Assembly (NCBI GenBank): GCA_963931865.1
Contig: OZ007505.1
Coordinates: 620,001-684,000 of the forward strand
Length of the DNA stretch: 64,000 nucleotides
Reading direction: 5' to 3'
Source of the DNA: Axinella damicornis
Taxonomy: Eukaryota > Porifera > Demospongiae > Axinellida > Axinellidae
How positions within the stretch are numbered: the stretch's first letter is position 1; every line of letters starts with the position of its first letter. Both the position numbers and the translations under genes were made by a program. Positions 29,112 to 39,981 of this stretch are shown here, piece after piece. Below the pieces are notes generated by a model that saw only the letters and a list, made by a program, of their open reading frames with translations, did no database searches and was not told where the DNA came from.

Positions 29112-31575
29112 ATGGACCCTTCGAATCCTGCAGTGCAGCTACTACCTGGAGAAGAGAAGCAGGTCGGTTTTCTGCCCGTCACCACACCGGCTTCCGTGAT
29201 TGTAGCGGCTCCCGCCACTGCACAGCACCAAAGAAACGCAAGTCATGCCAGTGGACCGACCGCCCAGCTTCACATATCTCAGAGCGGTCAACCCGCCGTC
29301 CTCATTCCCCAGACAGCTACCGTGGGCAGGACACCCCTTATCTTGGGTCTCATATCGACTACCGATGCGGGAAACGTGGCTGGGAGCGCCACTACCGCGC
29401 CAAATGAAAGTGCAGCTGTGCTGAAGGTCAATACTAACCCTACACTGGTTGCAGGTGTGCTACAGGCGGCTGATGGCGCGCAGTTTTCTTTGTCGAGCTC
29501 TTCGACACAGACACTGCATGCATCCCAAGCTGTTCTGACGTCCCTGTCAGGGAATGGTTCATTGTCAAAGGAGGAGACAACGTCTTCAAAATCTGGCACT
29601 ACACCCCTGCAGGGTGAGAGAAGGACATCCTCAGTGTTTCCTGCAGAGCAAAAAGTTAGTATGACACCCCCCAAGGGTCACAAAATTGTGGCAACACCCC
29701 CCAGTGGTCAAAGAACCAGCATGACACCCCCCAGTGGTCAGAAATCTGGTATGACGCCCCCCAGTGGTCAGAAATCTGGTACGACGCCCCCCAGCGGTCA
29801 GAAATCTGGTGCGACGCCCCCCAGCGGTCAAAAGACTGGTACAACGCCCCCTGGGGCCCATGGGACAGGAAAACCAAAATCATTTTCTGTTCTAATGGCT
29901 GGAGAGGGTGTTCCTTTATCAAAGAAACAATCAACACCCACAAAGAAAGGTATTCGTCGATGTGTGTGTATGATGGGGCAAGTGTGAGCGAGACCACAAC
30001 AGTACATTTGATGTTGAATTCTGTCTGTATGTCCGGTACAGTCCGTGATACCGTTAATCTGGTGCTTGTAATATAGCATACGAAACTTTTCAGTCCTTGA
30101 TTCAATGGCTACAAGTCTCGGCCCCAGACCCAAACCCGGATCGCATCTAGTATCACGTGATACTAGATGCGATCCGGGTTTGGGTCTGGGGCCGAGACTT
30201 GTAGCCATTGAATCAAGGACTGAAAAGTTTCGTATGCTATATTACAAGCACCAGATTCACTTAGTGTACCTGCAAACTCAAAACACCCTCCCCTCTCCCT
30301 CCCTCCCCCCTTCCTCCCTCTCCCTCCCTCCTCCCTCCGTCCCTCCCTCCTCCCTCTCCCTCCCTCCTCCCTCCATCCATTCCTCCCTCCCCCCCTTCCT
30401 CCCTCTCCCTCCCTCCTCCCTCTGTCCGTCCCTTTGTCCCTCCCTCTTCCCAGCTCAGATCAGTAATAAGGGTAGTTCCTCCAAGTCCAAAAGCAAGGTG
30501 ACTCCCACCATCTCCCCCTCCTCCTCCTCCTCCTCCTCTGTTCCAATCCGTTCCTCCCACCGTACCGTGAAGAGGCCTCGCACATACGATGAGGATTTAG
30601 TGGAGCTGGAGATGCAATTGCAAAAAGCAACAAAGAAGTCGAAGGGAATGGCCAGGGGTGGGGTGCGTAGTAATTTGTGTTCTTGTGCCCACTCCCTCCA
30701 GGGAGCCGAGGCTAGTTCCTCCCCGGGAACATGGCCACACCCACAGGGAGCTGAGCCTAGTTCCTCTCTGGTGCTCAGGCTACTGTGGGTGTGGTCTGGG
30801 AACATGGCCACTGCGTGGGTGCCACTTCCTCCTCCAGTTCTGTATTATATTGTCCTTGCGGTTGGAAAGCCTTGACTCAGAGATAAGGCTCTACTCATTA
30901 GTGCCAATTGTATGGCATACCTGGTTTTCACACTTGTGTTTTCTCCTCTCTTGATTTCGATAGACTTCCAAGTCTGCACTGAAGAGGAGCAGCAGGCCAC
31001 AGGTGGGTGCGCTTGTGTTGAGCATGAATGGGTCTCGGAGAGGTAGTCCTCCTTCGCTCTATCTACCTTCCATCTCCTGTAGGTCTCCATAGGGATGAAG
31101 GATCTGGGTCGGTGGCGACCCACGGACGACCTCATGCTCATCAGTGCGGTACAACAGACCAATGACCTTGCAGCTGTGCACCTCGGAGTGAAGTTCTCCT
31201 GCCGGTTTACGCTGCGAGAGGTGGAGGAACGGTGGTACGCTCTGCTCTACGACCCCCAAATATCAAAGTAAGATTGGGGGAGGGCATCGGGTTGGTAAGG
31301 AATGATGAATGCAATAAACAGTGCCTTCGTAGCCATCATCCCTTGCCTCCGTTAATTGACTAGTGAGCTCCTCAATAAGGTGGCAATGTCTACGTAACTC
31401 CCCCACCCCCCCCCCCCCCCACCCACCCAGACTGGCGGTGGAGGCTATGCGCTCCCTGCATCCTGGAGTGGTCACCATGGCTCTGAACAATGCCCTCTGG
31501 AGCAGTGAAGAGGAGGACACCCTCGCCAAGATTCCATCTGTCAGTTCCATTCCTTAGAACAAGACGTGTGTGTGT

Positions 31576-31606
<31 letters not shown>

Positions 31607-34600
31607 GGGGGGGGTAAATATGTGTGTTTACTAACACCTAGAAATTTCACCAGATGAATATGGTCCTCTGATTGGTAGAATCTCAGCCAAAGTTTATGGA
31701 CTATCAGCGCAGTGTGTACGTGCACGTAGCATCCGTAATTGACTAGCACCTGCACACACACCACTCAGACGGATCCTGGCCACCTGGAGACCTTCCAGGC
31801 CCTGCTGCGGGACAACCCCTGCGTGTTCCACGCCTGTCGCACCGCCACCTCCCTGCACCACCACTGGGTGCTCATGGGACACTACACTCTGCTCAACAAC
31901 CAGAAAGGTGGGGTGGGCACTAATTAGAATACCTAGCGAGATACAGCTGAGATTTATCCTGTATGCATGATAACTAAGGGAGTTATTGCCATAGCAACAG
32001 AAATAAGGATCTACATGTAAAATTAAATTGTCAACTGCTGGATCACTCATCACACTGGCCTGTTACACAACCATTTTGCTTGGATCTTAACGAGGGGCAA
32101 CCGCACTCCTGGTAGCCGCGATGCAACCGGTTGCAACTTGCTGGGTGCTGCCGATTTCCATTTCATTGTGTTGTGCTTCCTCCACGTGCAGTGGATTTCA
32201 TCCTGCCCGGGGAGGCCATGGGTAGCTTTGCGGATGCCGAGGACCAGCTGAATGACAGTGAACTACAGTGAGTGAATGTCATGTTCTTGGGAGGTATTTT
32301 TGTGCCAAAATTGGCACATTTTGGAAACCATTTTCTACCAATCATGGCACAGTTTGACATGCCAATTTTGGCTTAATCGGCAGAAACAGCACTCCTGTTA
32401 TATAATTATGGTGACTGCATGATGTCCCATTTCAGCCAAAAATGGACCAATGAACCAAACTTGACATTGGGAATAGACTTGGAAGAGAACACTGCACTAG
32501 GTATGGTATGTGAATGAAATATGAAGCTGGGAATTGTGCCATTGTGGTCAGCATAAAAGGAGCTTTTAAATAGTGTCCTTAAAATGATTTTTAATCTCAG
32601 TCATATTTTTCTCAAAAATCACCCTTGATCAAAGGCTATAATCCATGGTTTTTTCATGATTTTGGGTCAAAATTCAACCAACAGCAAAACGGACATCATT
32701 GGAATGCACTATTTATGCTGATCACAATGGTGCAAATCCCAGCCTCGTATCTCATTCCTAACCCAAGATACCTAGCATATTAATCTACTAGCCTCGTTCC
32801 CAGTCCCACGCCCAGCTTTTCATCGCTTGCAGAACGGTGAAGCGGGGAGGGCCTGGTACATTTCCTCACGTGAGTGACGTCAAGGGTAGAAAGGGGTAGA
32901 AAGACCGGAAGTTTAACGTGGGCGTAGTGTCTCTCAGAACAGCAAGAAGAACGAAGGTACCAGGTAACACACCACACGTATCTAGCTAGCGGAGGGCGAC
33001 TGTCGTACTCACCGAGCGTTGAAAGTGTAGGTAGTTGAATAACACGCAAAACGTAGTGTCCTCGTTCTGAAAATTTTGCCATTTGTTGATTACGTCATGC
33101 TCACGTGAGGAAATGTACCAGGTCCTCCCCGCTCTACCGTACTGCAAGCGACGAAAAGCTGGGCGTGGGACTGGGAACGAGGCTATTAATCTACTATAAC
33201 TGCATGCATTTCTAATTGACATGTCACAGTGTACCATAATTGGTAGAAAATGGTTGTCAAAATGTGCCAGTTTTGGCATGTGAACATACCTTTATCTAGT
33301 TCTTGGGCTTGGTGTAGCCTCGTTCCCAGGCTGCATGGGAGGCCTGGGAATGAGGCTAGGGCTGGGTGGAGACAGTGTCTCAAGGCATCATCCAAACAGT
33401 GTCCACCATGTCTCGAGGCTTCATCGAAACAGTGTCCATAAATGCAGAGCTGAAAATAACGTGCGGACAACGGTCAATTTCCGCACAAGAAAGGGAAAGG
33501 GCCGGACAAATGGTTGCTTGACTGGCCACTTTGTCCGGACGTTTAGTGACAGTGCCTGCAATAGCTAGCATGGTCTACGTTCAGCTTCTTTCTCCTACGT
33601 AGGATCCCTTGTGACTCAGAACGGTGGCGGTCAGTTCTTTAGCCGTTTCGTCGTGGTACAGTCGCGATCACAGCCTCGTACCATCAGCCGCTAGCTATAG
33701 CCTCGTGAAGTATAGTAGTTGTGCGCATGCGTTAACGCACGTGGCCCTACAACAATCGCCGCGAGATCGAGATCGAGAGTGCGCGCGAGAGCTAGCTAGC
33801 TAGCTACGTTAGCTACTTCTTGTTCTTGTCTTACCTTGGACCGGTGGAGTGCTTGGTTCGATCTGGACGGCCATGAAGCGACATCATCCTGAGCCACAGA
33901 TCGATGATGGCCATTGATGGGCCTTCGAGCTGGCCTCGTTCCCACGCCACTTTCGGTAGCCGTACTGCAAGCGACGAAAAGTTGGGCGGGGCCTGGGAAC
34001 GAGGCTACCTTCAAGAAAGAAGCGAAATGTAGCCCCACACAACGTTTATGAAATGGCAAGCCAAATTGGACAGACTGTGAGGTAAGGAACGAGGGAGCAA
34101 AGAAAATTGAGCTAAGGTACAAGGTGTGCGTGAAATTCAAGTCTAAGATTGAAGGCAGCAAAGAACTGATCAGCATACTCGTGTTGTTGCTCCTCAAGTT
34201 TGGATTCTCCTGGCCTTGGTCCATCTTCGGTTGCTCCCATCGCTGAGCTTAACGTTTAGTGTACAGTATCACCATGTGGAACTCATACATTCATCAATTA
34301 TAGTGACTTCGAAAGAATTTTTTTTTGTCCAGCCAAAACAACTCAATGTCCGGGCAAAATTGAATATGTCTGGACATACTGACCAACCAATACTAAATTT
34401 TATTTTCAGCTCTGTAAATGTTCTGTCTCTTTCAGGAGGTCTCAGGACGTGAAGGAGGCAGCGCTAGAGCAAGGTGAGGTATACTGTAGTATACTGAGTT
34501 TTACTATGATGCAGAGCAGCTGTTTGTGATGCACTTCTGCTCCCACCGTTTTTGTGTACTGTAAGAACTGGAGGTGTAGAAGGTCTTGTTTGGGAAGTGC

Positions 34601-34781
34601 TTACACTTTCTAGCTGAGTAGCTAGCCTTGATTGTTTGAGGTGAGGACTGCTCTAGGTTTATTAGTTCAACTGGCTCCAACAAGGGCTTTTCATGGCCAG
34701 CCCCAGGCTATGCTGTTTGAAAACTACTGTACCTTGATATAGATCCATGCTCTTCCTGTTGTTTTTTTTTGCTTGTAATAT

Positions 34782-34813
<32 letters not shown>

Positions 34814-36548
34814 TGCTGTCTGTAGATATTGAAGGTGAAAATGGAGAGGGGAGTAGACTTATCGGCGTACTCCTTGTGTATCCCAGAGCTGGTGGCCATC
34901 GACCGCCACGCCAAGAAGGAGATCATGAGGCTGGAGGAGGAGTTGCCCGACTGGAGGACCATCATCGACACTGGCAATACTCCAGGTAATCTGCTATGAT
35001 ATTAGAGTATGGCTGTTTGAAATTCTGTGACTTGATTGGTCAGAACGTGGTATCTAAATCCCAGCGAGTCCACGAATCATGGGCTGCAAGTGCCTCAGGC
35101 TATTCATGTACAACTAGCAGCTTGTGCCTGCAGCACTGGGCACTTCAGTCACAGAGTAGAGCAACTGGTGCTATGCAACGTAACGTACGGCTGAGAATGG
35201 GGTGAAGACCTCTTGAGTGATGTCGTTCAAGTTGAGAGTCAAACATAAGCCGTTGCTAACACTCTAGACGTCTCCCCCAATGGAAACTGCAGGATTTAGA
35301 CCCTTAGTAACATCCTCACTGTGCTCAGAACACTACATCCCAGGACGCTTGGGCTTCAAAATCCCATGGTCTTGATGTCTAGCTATTATTCGACATCGTG
35401 ATTTTGAATGGTACAATCATGCGTACACTGTGATTCACTCGGCAGAGTTTGGTCTGGATGAGTATGCCATTTTGAAGGGGAAAGTGGTGGAGTTTCAGAT
35501 GACATCACACGCTGTCACCCTTGGCAGAAATACGACCTCCAGCCAGGTGGACTTTGACCTCTCTCTTGAAGCTCCTGCATTCAAGATTTCCAGAAAACAG
35601 GTGTGCAAGGGAGTTGGGAAGGTTAAAGTTCAATAAAGTACTGCATAACTAACTAAGAATGTACTGTACACCTTAATATCCAAGAATGTACAACTTAATG
35701 TCCAGGAATGTACAACTTAATGTCCAGGAATGTACAGCTTAACATCCAAGCACCAACAGGTGGACATGCTTGAGACATATGTAGCACGAGGTCACCAGGT
35801 ACATGTAGACTTGCACGTGACAATGTGGCTGAAGCAACACGTACAAGTGAACCTGAAATACAGTCCATCTCTGCTGAAGAACAATCTTGCAGGTCTACTT
35901 CATCGCAATTGTCAGTGATGTCGCTCTTGGATATAGACTGAAGGCCCCCTACTCCTTGTTGGTTTGGGATAGTGGGTAGGCATACTAGGTAAATTGTCAG
36001 GGATATTTGGCCCAGGACTAACATGCTTGGTGTCTGGCATGCCTCCTTATTGACCTTTGACCTCTTCCAGGCAACTATTCATGTGAGCAGTGATGGGGAC
36101 TTTGTTATCCGCAACGAGGGGAGGCGGCCTCTCTACCTGGATGGCAAGGCCCTCATCAGCGGCAAGTCCACTAAGCTGCAACACAACCAAGTACTGGAGG
36201 TGATGGATAGTCCAGCCTAGCCTTCAGCCTTGCACTCATTCTCCTCTTGAATGTGTGGGAAGAGCTACATGTACTTCCTTTTCCCTCCTTCCCGCTCCCC
36301 TCCCCTCCCCTCCCACTCTCTCCCCTCTGCTCCCCCTCCCGCTCTCCCCTCCCGCTCTCTCCTCCTCTCCCGCTCCCCCGCTACCCCTCTTCTCCCACTC
36401 CCCCTCCCTTCCCACTCCACTCCCTCCTCCACTCCCCTCCCACTCCCCCCTCCCCTCCTGTTCCTCCCTCCTTTCCCAGGTTGCCTCCATGTCGTTTCTG
36501 GTTCTGCTGAATACAAAACTAGCTGCGTCTGTCAGTGGAACTTCATAG
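29112..36548 (+). CDS. MCRS1: Microspherule protein 1 orthologue (MCRS_N and FHA domains), 12 exons
   Basis: MCRS1 is a nuclear and nucleolar FHA protein of the INO80 and NSL complexes, also active at spindle microtubule minus ends. Exons 29112-29949, 30454-30662, 30964-31002, 31083-31267, 31431-31539, 31769-31907, 32192-32267, 34436-34473, 34887-34985, 35446-35600, 36071-36199 and 36480-36548 join to 694 residues; human MCRS1 has 462. The extra length is an N-terminal Ser/Thr/Pro-rich region ending in decapeptide repeats (TPPSGQKSGM type). A basic stretch follows (HRTVKRPRTYDEDLVELEMQ), then the MCRS_N domain at about 350-530 (LGRWRPTDDLMLISAV; VHLGVKFSCRFTLREVEERW) and a C-terminal FHA domain at about 577-694 (VTLGRNTTSSQVDFDLS; FKISRKQ; NEGRRPLYLDGKAL). 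Exon 2's donor (gtgcgt) is my least certain boundary. Intron 1 holds a perfect 202 bp palindrome. Confidence 0.95.
29655..29860 (+). repeat. 30 bp coding minisatellite in MCRS1 exon 1
   Basis: About seven copies encode the decapeptide TPPSGQKSGM with variants (GQRTS, GQKTG). The reading frame is kept because the unit is 30 bp. Confidence 0.95.
30056..30257. repeat. Perfect 202 bp palindrome in MCRS1 intron 1
   Basis: Two 101 bp arms meet at tatcac|gtgata with no spacer and, as far as I can read, no mismatch. Ends read aatctggtgcttg and caagcaccagatt. Confidence 0.95.
30293..30450. repeat. (CCCT)n tract upstream of MCRS1 exon 2
   Basis: Sense-strand polypyrimidine reaching to the acceptor at 30453. 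Confidence 0.95.
32292..33298. mobile_element. TIR element, GGTAT/GGCACATTTTGG family, copy 1, carrying a nested foldback
   Basis: The left end (aggtatttttgtgccaaaat, then ggcacattttggaaacc) is mirrored at the right (gtcaaaatgtgccagttttg, then gaacatacct). A direct repeat gttcttggg flanks it. A foldback element (32791-33184) is nested inside. It lies in MCRS1 intron 7. Related copies are at about 46494-47953 and 57280-57955. Confidence 0.75.
32791..33184. mobile_element. 394 bp foldback element with GCCTCGTTCCCAG ends
   Basis: The arms are about 85 bp (gcctcgttcccagtcccacg mirrored by cgtgggactgggaacgaggc). The flanking 12 bp direct repeat attaatctacta (32779-32790 and 33185-33196) marks insertion. 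The core between the arms has no clear gene. Confidence 0.9.
33315..33358. mobile_element. 44 bp foldback element
   Basis: It reads tagcctcgttcccaggc, a short loop, then gcctgggaatgaggcta. The flanking gggcttggtg and gggctgggtg are target copies with one mismatch. Confidence 0.8.
33932..34007. mobile_element. Foldback element of about 75 bp
   Basis: Starts ggcctcgttcccacgcc and ends ggcctgggaacgaggct, with a core resembling the 32791-33184 element (gtactgcaagcgacgaaaag). I found no clear target duplication. Confidence 0.7.
34786..34813. repeat. Poly-G tract in MCRS1 intron 8
   Basis: About 28 G on the sense strand, about 75 bp before the acceptor of exon 9. It is an exception to the pyrimidine-strand rule. 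Confidence 0.95.
36281..36478. repeat. C/T-rich tract upstream of MCRS1 exon 12
   Basis: Sense-strand polypyrimidine of about 200 bp running into the last acceptor (ccctcctttcccag). Confidence 0.95.
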
Positions 36549-36834
36549 CTCTCTCCAATTCTGTTCTGTCCTGAACCCTGGCCTGCTCTGCATACTGTCA
36601 CGCAGTCTCCTCATCCTCATAACCATATTTGGTGAACCTCACCTGGCCTGCTCTGCATACTGTCACACACTTTCCTCATCCTCATAACCATAAATTTGGT
36701 GATTACTCTTGATGCCAGAATTAACCCTTCAACAGTTCAGATTTGAAACAGTGAACTACAGTTCAGTTTGCCTTCCATGTTGTAAGGTACTACAAAACGT
36801 CTGTACCTCATCACTGAACTCCTTGAATTGTCCA

Positions 36835-36985
36835 TAAATGGCATTGCTCAAAACTTCGTTTTCCTGGGAGGGATTCCTGGTGCATCACCCTTCAGCAGAT
36901 AAAACTAAGGGCTTTTGGTGGATGGGATTCGAACCCAGCACTGCAGAGCCTGAGTTGAGCACGATACTTGCATGCACTCTGCCAG
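36835..36985 (-). mobile_element. tRNA-derived SINE, family B, inverted copy
   Basis: On the minus strand it reads gggttcgaatcccatcc followed by aaagccctt and ctgaagggt, matching the SINE at 10815-11045. Confidence 0.6.
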
Positions 36986-36987
36986 TC

Positions 36988-37077
36988 CTAGCCTCGTTCC
37001 CTACACCTCCAATGCATGCTGTGGGCCTGTGTGCAGTTGCATTGCAATCAAAAACTGGAGGTGTAGAGGAAGCTCAC
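36988..37077. mobile_element. Foldback element of about 90 bp
   Basis: Left end tagcctcgttccctacacct, right end aggtgtagaggaagct. A direct repeat ccagtcc lies on both sides. Confidence 0.65.
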
Positions 37078-37617
37078 CAGTCCACCTAAAGCCACATTCA
37101 CATGCAAGTCACTATAGTTATTTTTAGCAATTCCCTCATTGTATTTATAGCTCAAAATAGGATGTTGATATTTATATTTCCCGTGATCTAAAATTAGAAA
37201 CAGGATGTCGTCATTATGATGTATCAAGAGGGATTTCCCCGTTGTTGCTCGATTTGTATACGTGGCAGTTGCTTCGGTGGCAGCATAGTAGATCTATAGA
37301 AGCAGCGGAGATCTAAGTGAGAAGACGGCAGCGATCAGATCATAAGGTAACTGCAAATAATGCCAGTAAATATTTATGTGGATTTTATGCACACTTCCAC
37401 AGCTATAAATATTTTCCTGCTCGTACCGTATGGTGGTACGCAAAGCCTGCATGCAAAATTATAAAATGTGCATATTCCACACAGAACACACTGACAGGGT
37501 AATCAAATTATTAGCTCTATCAAGAATATTAACGTCACATGCACCCACACAAATAAAATATTTCATTCATTCATTCATTCAATATCACATTCTGCAGTGC
37601 CATAGATACCTTCTGCC

Positions 37618-39950
37618 ATGGCCTGTGCAGCCGTGGCTATCCGCCAGCCCATTGAGGTTGAAGTGAGGGTCGGTGGAGGTGATCGAATTGACAGAGGTTT
37701 CTCCCTTGGCAACCAGGCATTGGTGGATGGTAGGATTGCCTCAGCCTTGGATGCTGTGGTAGCCATTGATGTTGAAGCTGGGGAGGAGAGCAGTGACGTT
37801 TCTGATGCAGACAGTCTCAGCGAACAGCACCCGCTCCCACTGTCGGAAATGGAGGAGAGACTGGAGAGCCACGTGCTGTGTGCGGACAGGGATACAAATG
37901 ACTCGGCGTCTACCACCAACTCGCATCGTTTGCAGGATGAAAGTGTGGAATCAGGTCACAGGAACGGATTCTGGAACGGGGTGTGGGCTTGCTTTGGCCC
38001 TATTGTCAGCTTCGTGCAGAAAGACAAGCGTCCTCAGACAAAGGAAGACAGTTGGGACATCCCGTTTGAGGACATTCGGGAGCTGGAGTTTATTGGGTCA
38101 GGGTCCCAGGGGGCGGTGTTTGTGGGGGAGTATCGGGGAGCACCTATTGCCGTTAAAAAGGTGAAGGATGCGGGCTATTGTCATGACATACGACAGCTGA
38201 GGAAACTGACTCACCCCAACATCGTGAAATTCTTGTGAGTGTGCATAACATTAAGTAACGGCTCTGTATTCACATGTACATACAATGTATGCTATAATGG
38301 AGGGACTGAGTGGTCTTGTGTTCTAACAAGATTGCTCATTTCACTCGCACACACACACACACACACACATACACCACTTCCAGGGGCGTGTGCACCAAGC
38401 CGCCGTGCTACTGTGTCATCATGGAGTTCTGTCCCGAGGGCACCCTCTATGACTACATTCAGAGAGAGCCGGAGATCCTGCCCCCGCAGGTGGTGGGCTG
38501 GGCCCGGCAGATGGCCAGTGGCATGCTGTACCTCCACTCCAAGAAGTTCATCCACAGAGACCTCAAGTCCCTCAAGTGAGCTAGTGCTTGGCCAGATGCT
38601 ACTGAACCACGATGTATTGCAGGGGCTTAACCCCTCACTTGTGTAATTGCATCGGTAAAATCTCAGCTAATATCCGCCTCACATTGTCTCTAATTTTCAT
38701 ACTTCACAACATTGCTGGTGTTTGCAACATATCTGTCATCTGTGGGTCACGCTTCCCTGGACCCGGGGGTCAAGGGCATATGTTCAAAGTGGTGTCTTGC
38801 AGTTACACGGCTTTAGTTCATGGTCAGCAATCTGGACAACACATCCCAGCTTTGCTGCAGCTCCCAGGTTAGTATAGCGTATGTAGCCTCTGTGTGAAGG
38901 CCATGAGGGCTGGACATTTACGGCAACGAATGAGCGATTAAAGGCCAGCAAACTCTCCCTTAGCAGCTGAACCTTTTTGATGCCCGGCACTGGCAGAGTA
39001 TGGGAACCATTCCCTGTATAGCAGCTGTGAATGTATATGTATGGATGTGCACAGCTGTGAATGTACAGTAACTGTGAGCTGTGTGTATGGACGTGCACAG
39101 CTTTGCGAGGCAAGGAGGCCAGTCTAAAGGCATATCATACGGTATGGAGTTGTGTGGTGTGAAACTGATATTATGGCTTCAGTTACTTTGATGGACTCAT
39201 TCCAAGCCCACACCAGTTCCGATTGGATGGTAAACACATTCAAACTACCTTACCTAGCAAATCGCAAAAACCACAGGTGTTCATTAATTGATCCCTGTGC
39301 ATACGGTCACATGACTGCTGTTGACACTGGCAACCATTACAAACACATCCACTCAGGACAGGTAGATTCATTGGTGAACGTGACAGTGCAGGCACATTCA
39401 GTTGTTTCGCTCATTATGAATATTGCAGACCAAGTGTATTCATATCCAGCATGACACATTGGCAACCATTGCATGCCTGTATCCTAGATACGCTCCTAGC
39501 TGGTCATGTGTGGTCGACAGTGCTGTTTGCCAGACATGTAAGTTCACCAGTCAACAAAGCGTCATGTTTCATCACCTGACTCTTGGCATGTGTGGGCGGT
39601 ACGTTAATATTTTCACCACATGTTTTATTTGTAATTGCTTTTGCAAAGTATGCGCACAAACTCATACTTGATACACTTACATACGCATACACACATATAC
39701 ACTCACGCCCTCACACAGTATCCTGATGTGTGACAATGATGTTCTCAAGATCTCAGACTTTGGCACAAGCCGCTCCATCGGAGACAAAAGTACCAAGATG
39801 ACCTTTGTGGGGACGGTTGCCTGGATGGCTCCTGAGGTGATACGTCACGAACTCTGCTCTGAGAAGGTGGACGTCTGGTCTTATGGTGTGTTGCTATGGG
39901 AACTGCTCACCCACGAGAAGCCCTACCACGTGAGTCAGCAGCTTGCAAAT

Positions 39951-39981
<31 letters not shown>

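Larger units (their letters stand above)
36549..37617. other. Intergenic region between MCRS1 and the MAP3K gene
   Basis: It holds an inverted family-B SINE and a foldback element (36988-37077), then AT-rich sequence. The kinase promoter and 5' UTR should lie in the last few hundred bases. No other gene is visible. Confidence 0.55.
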
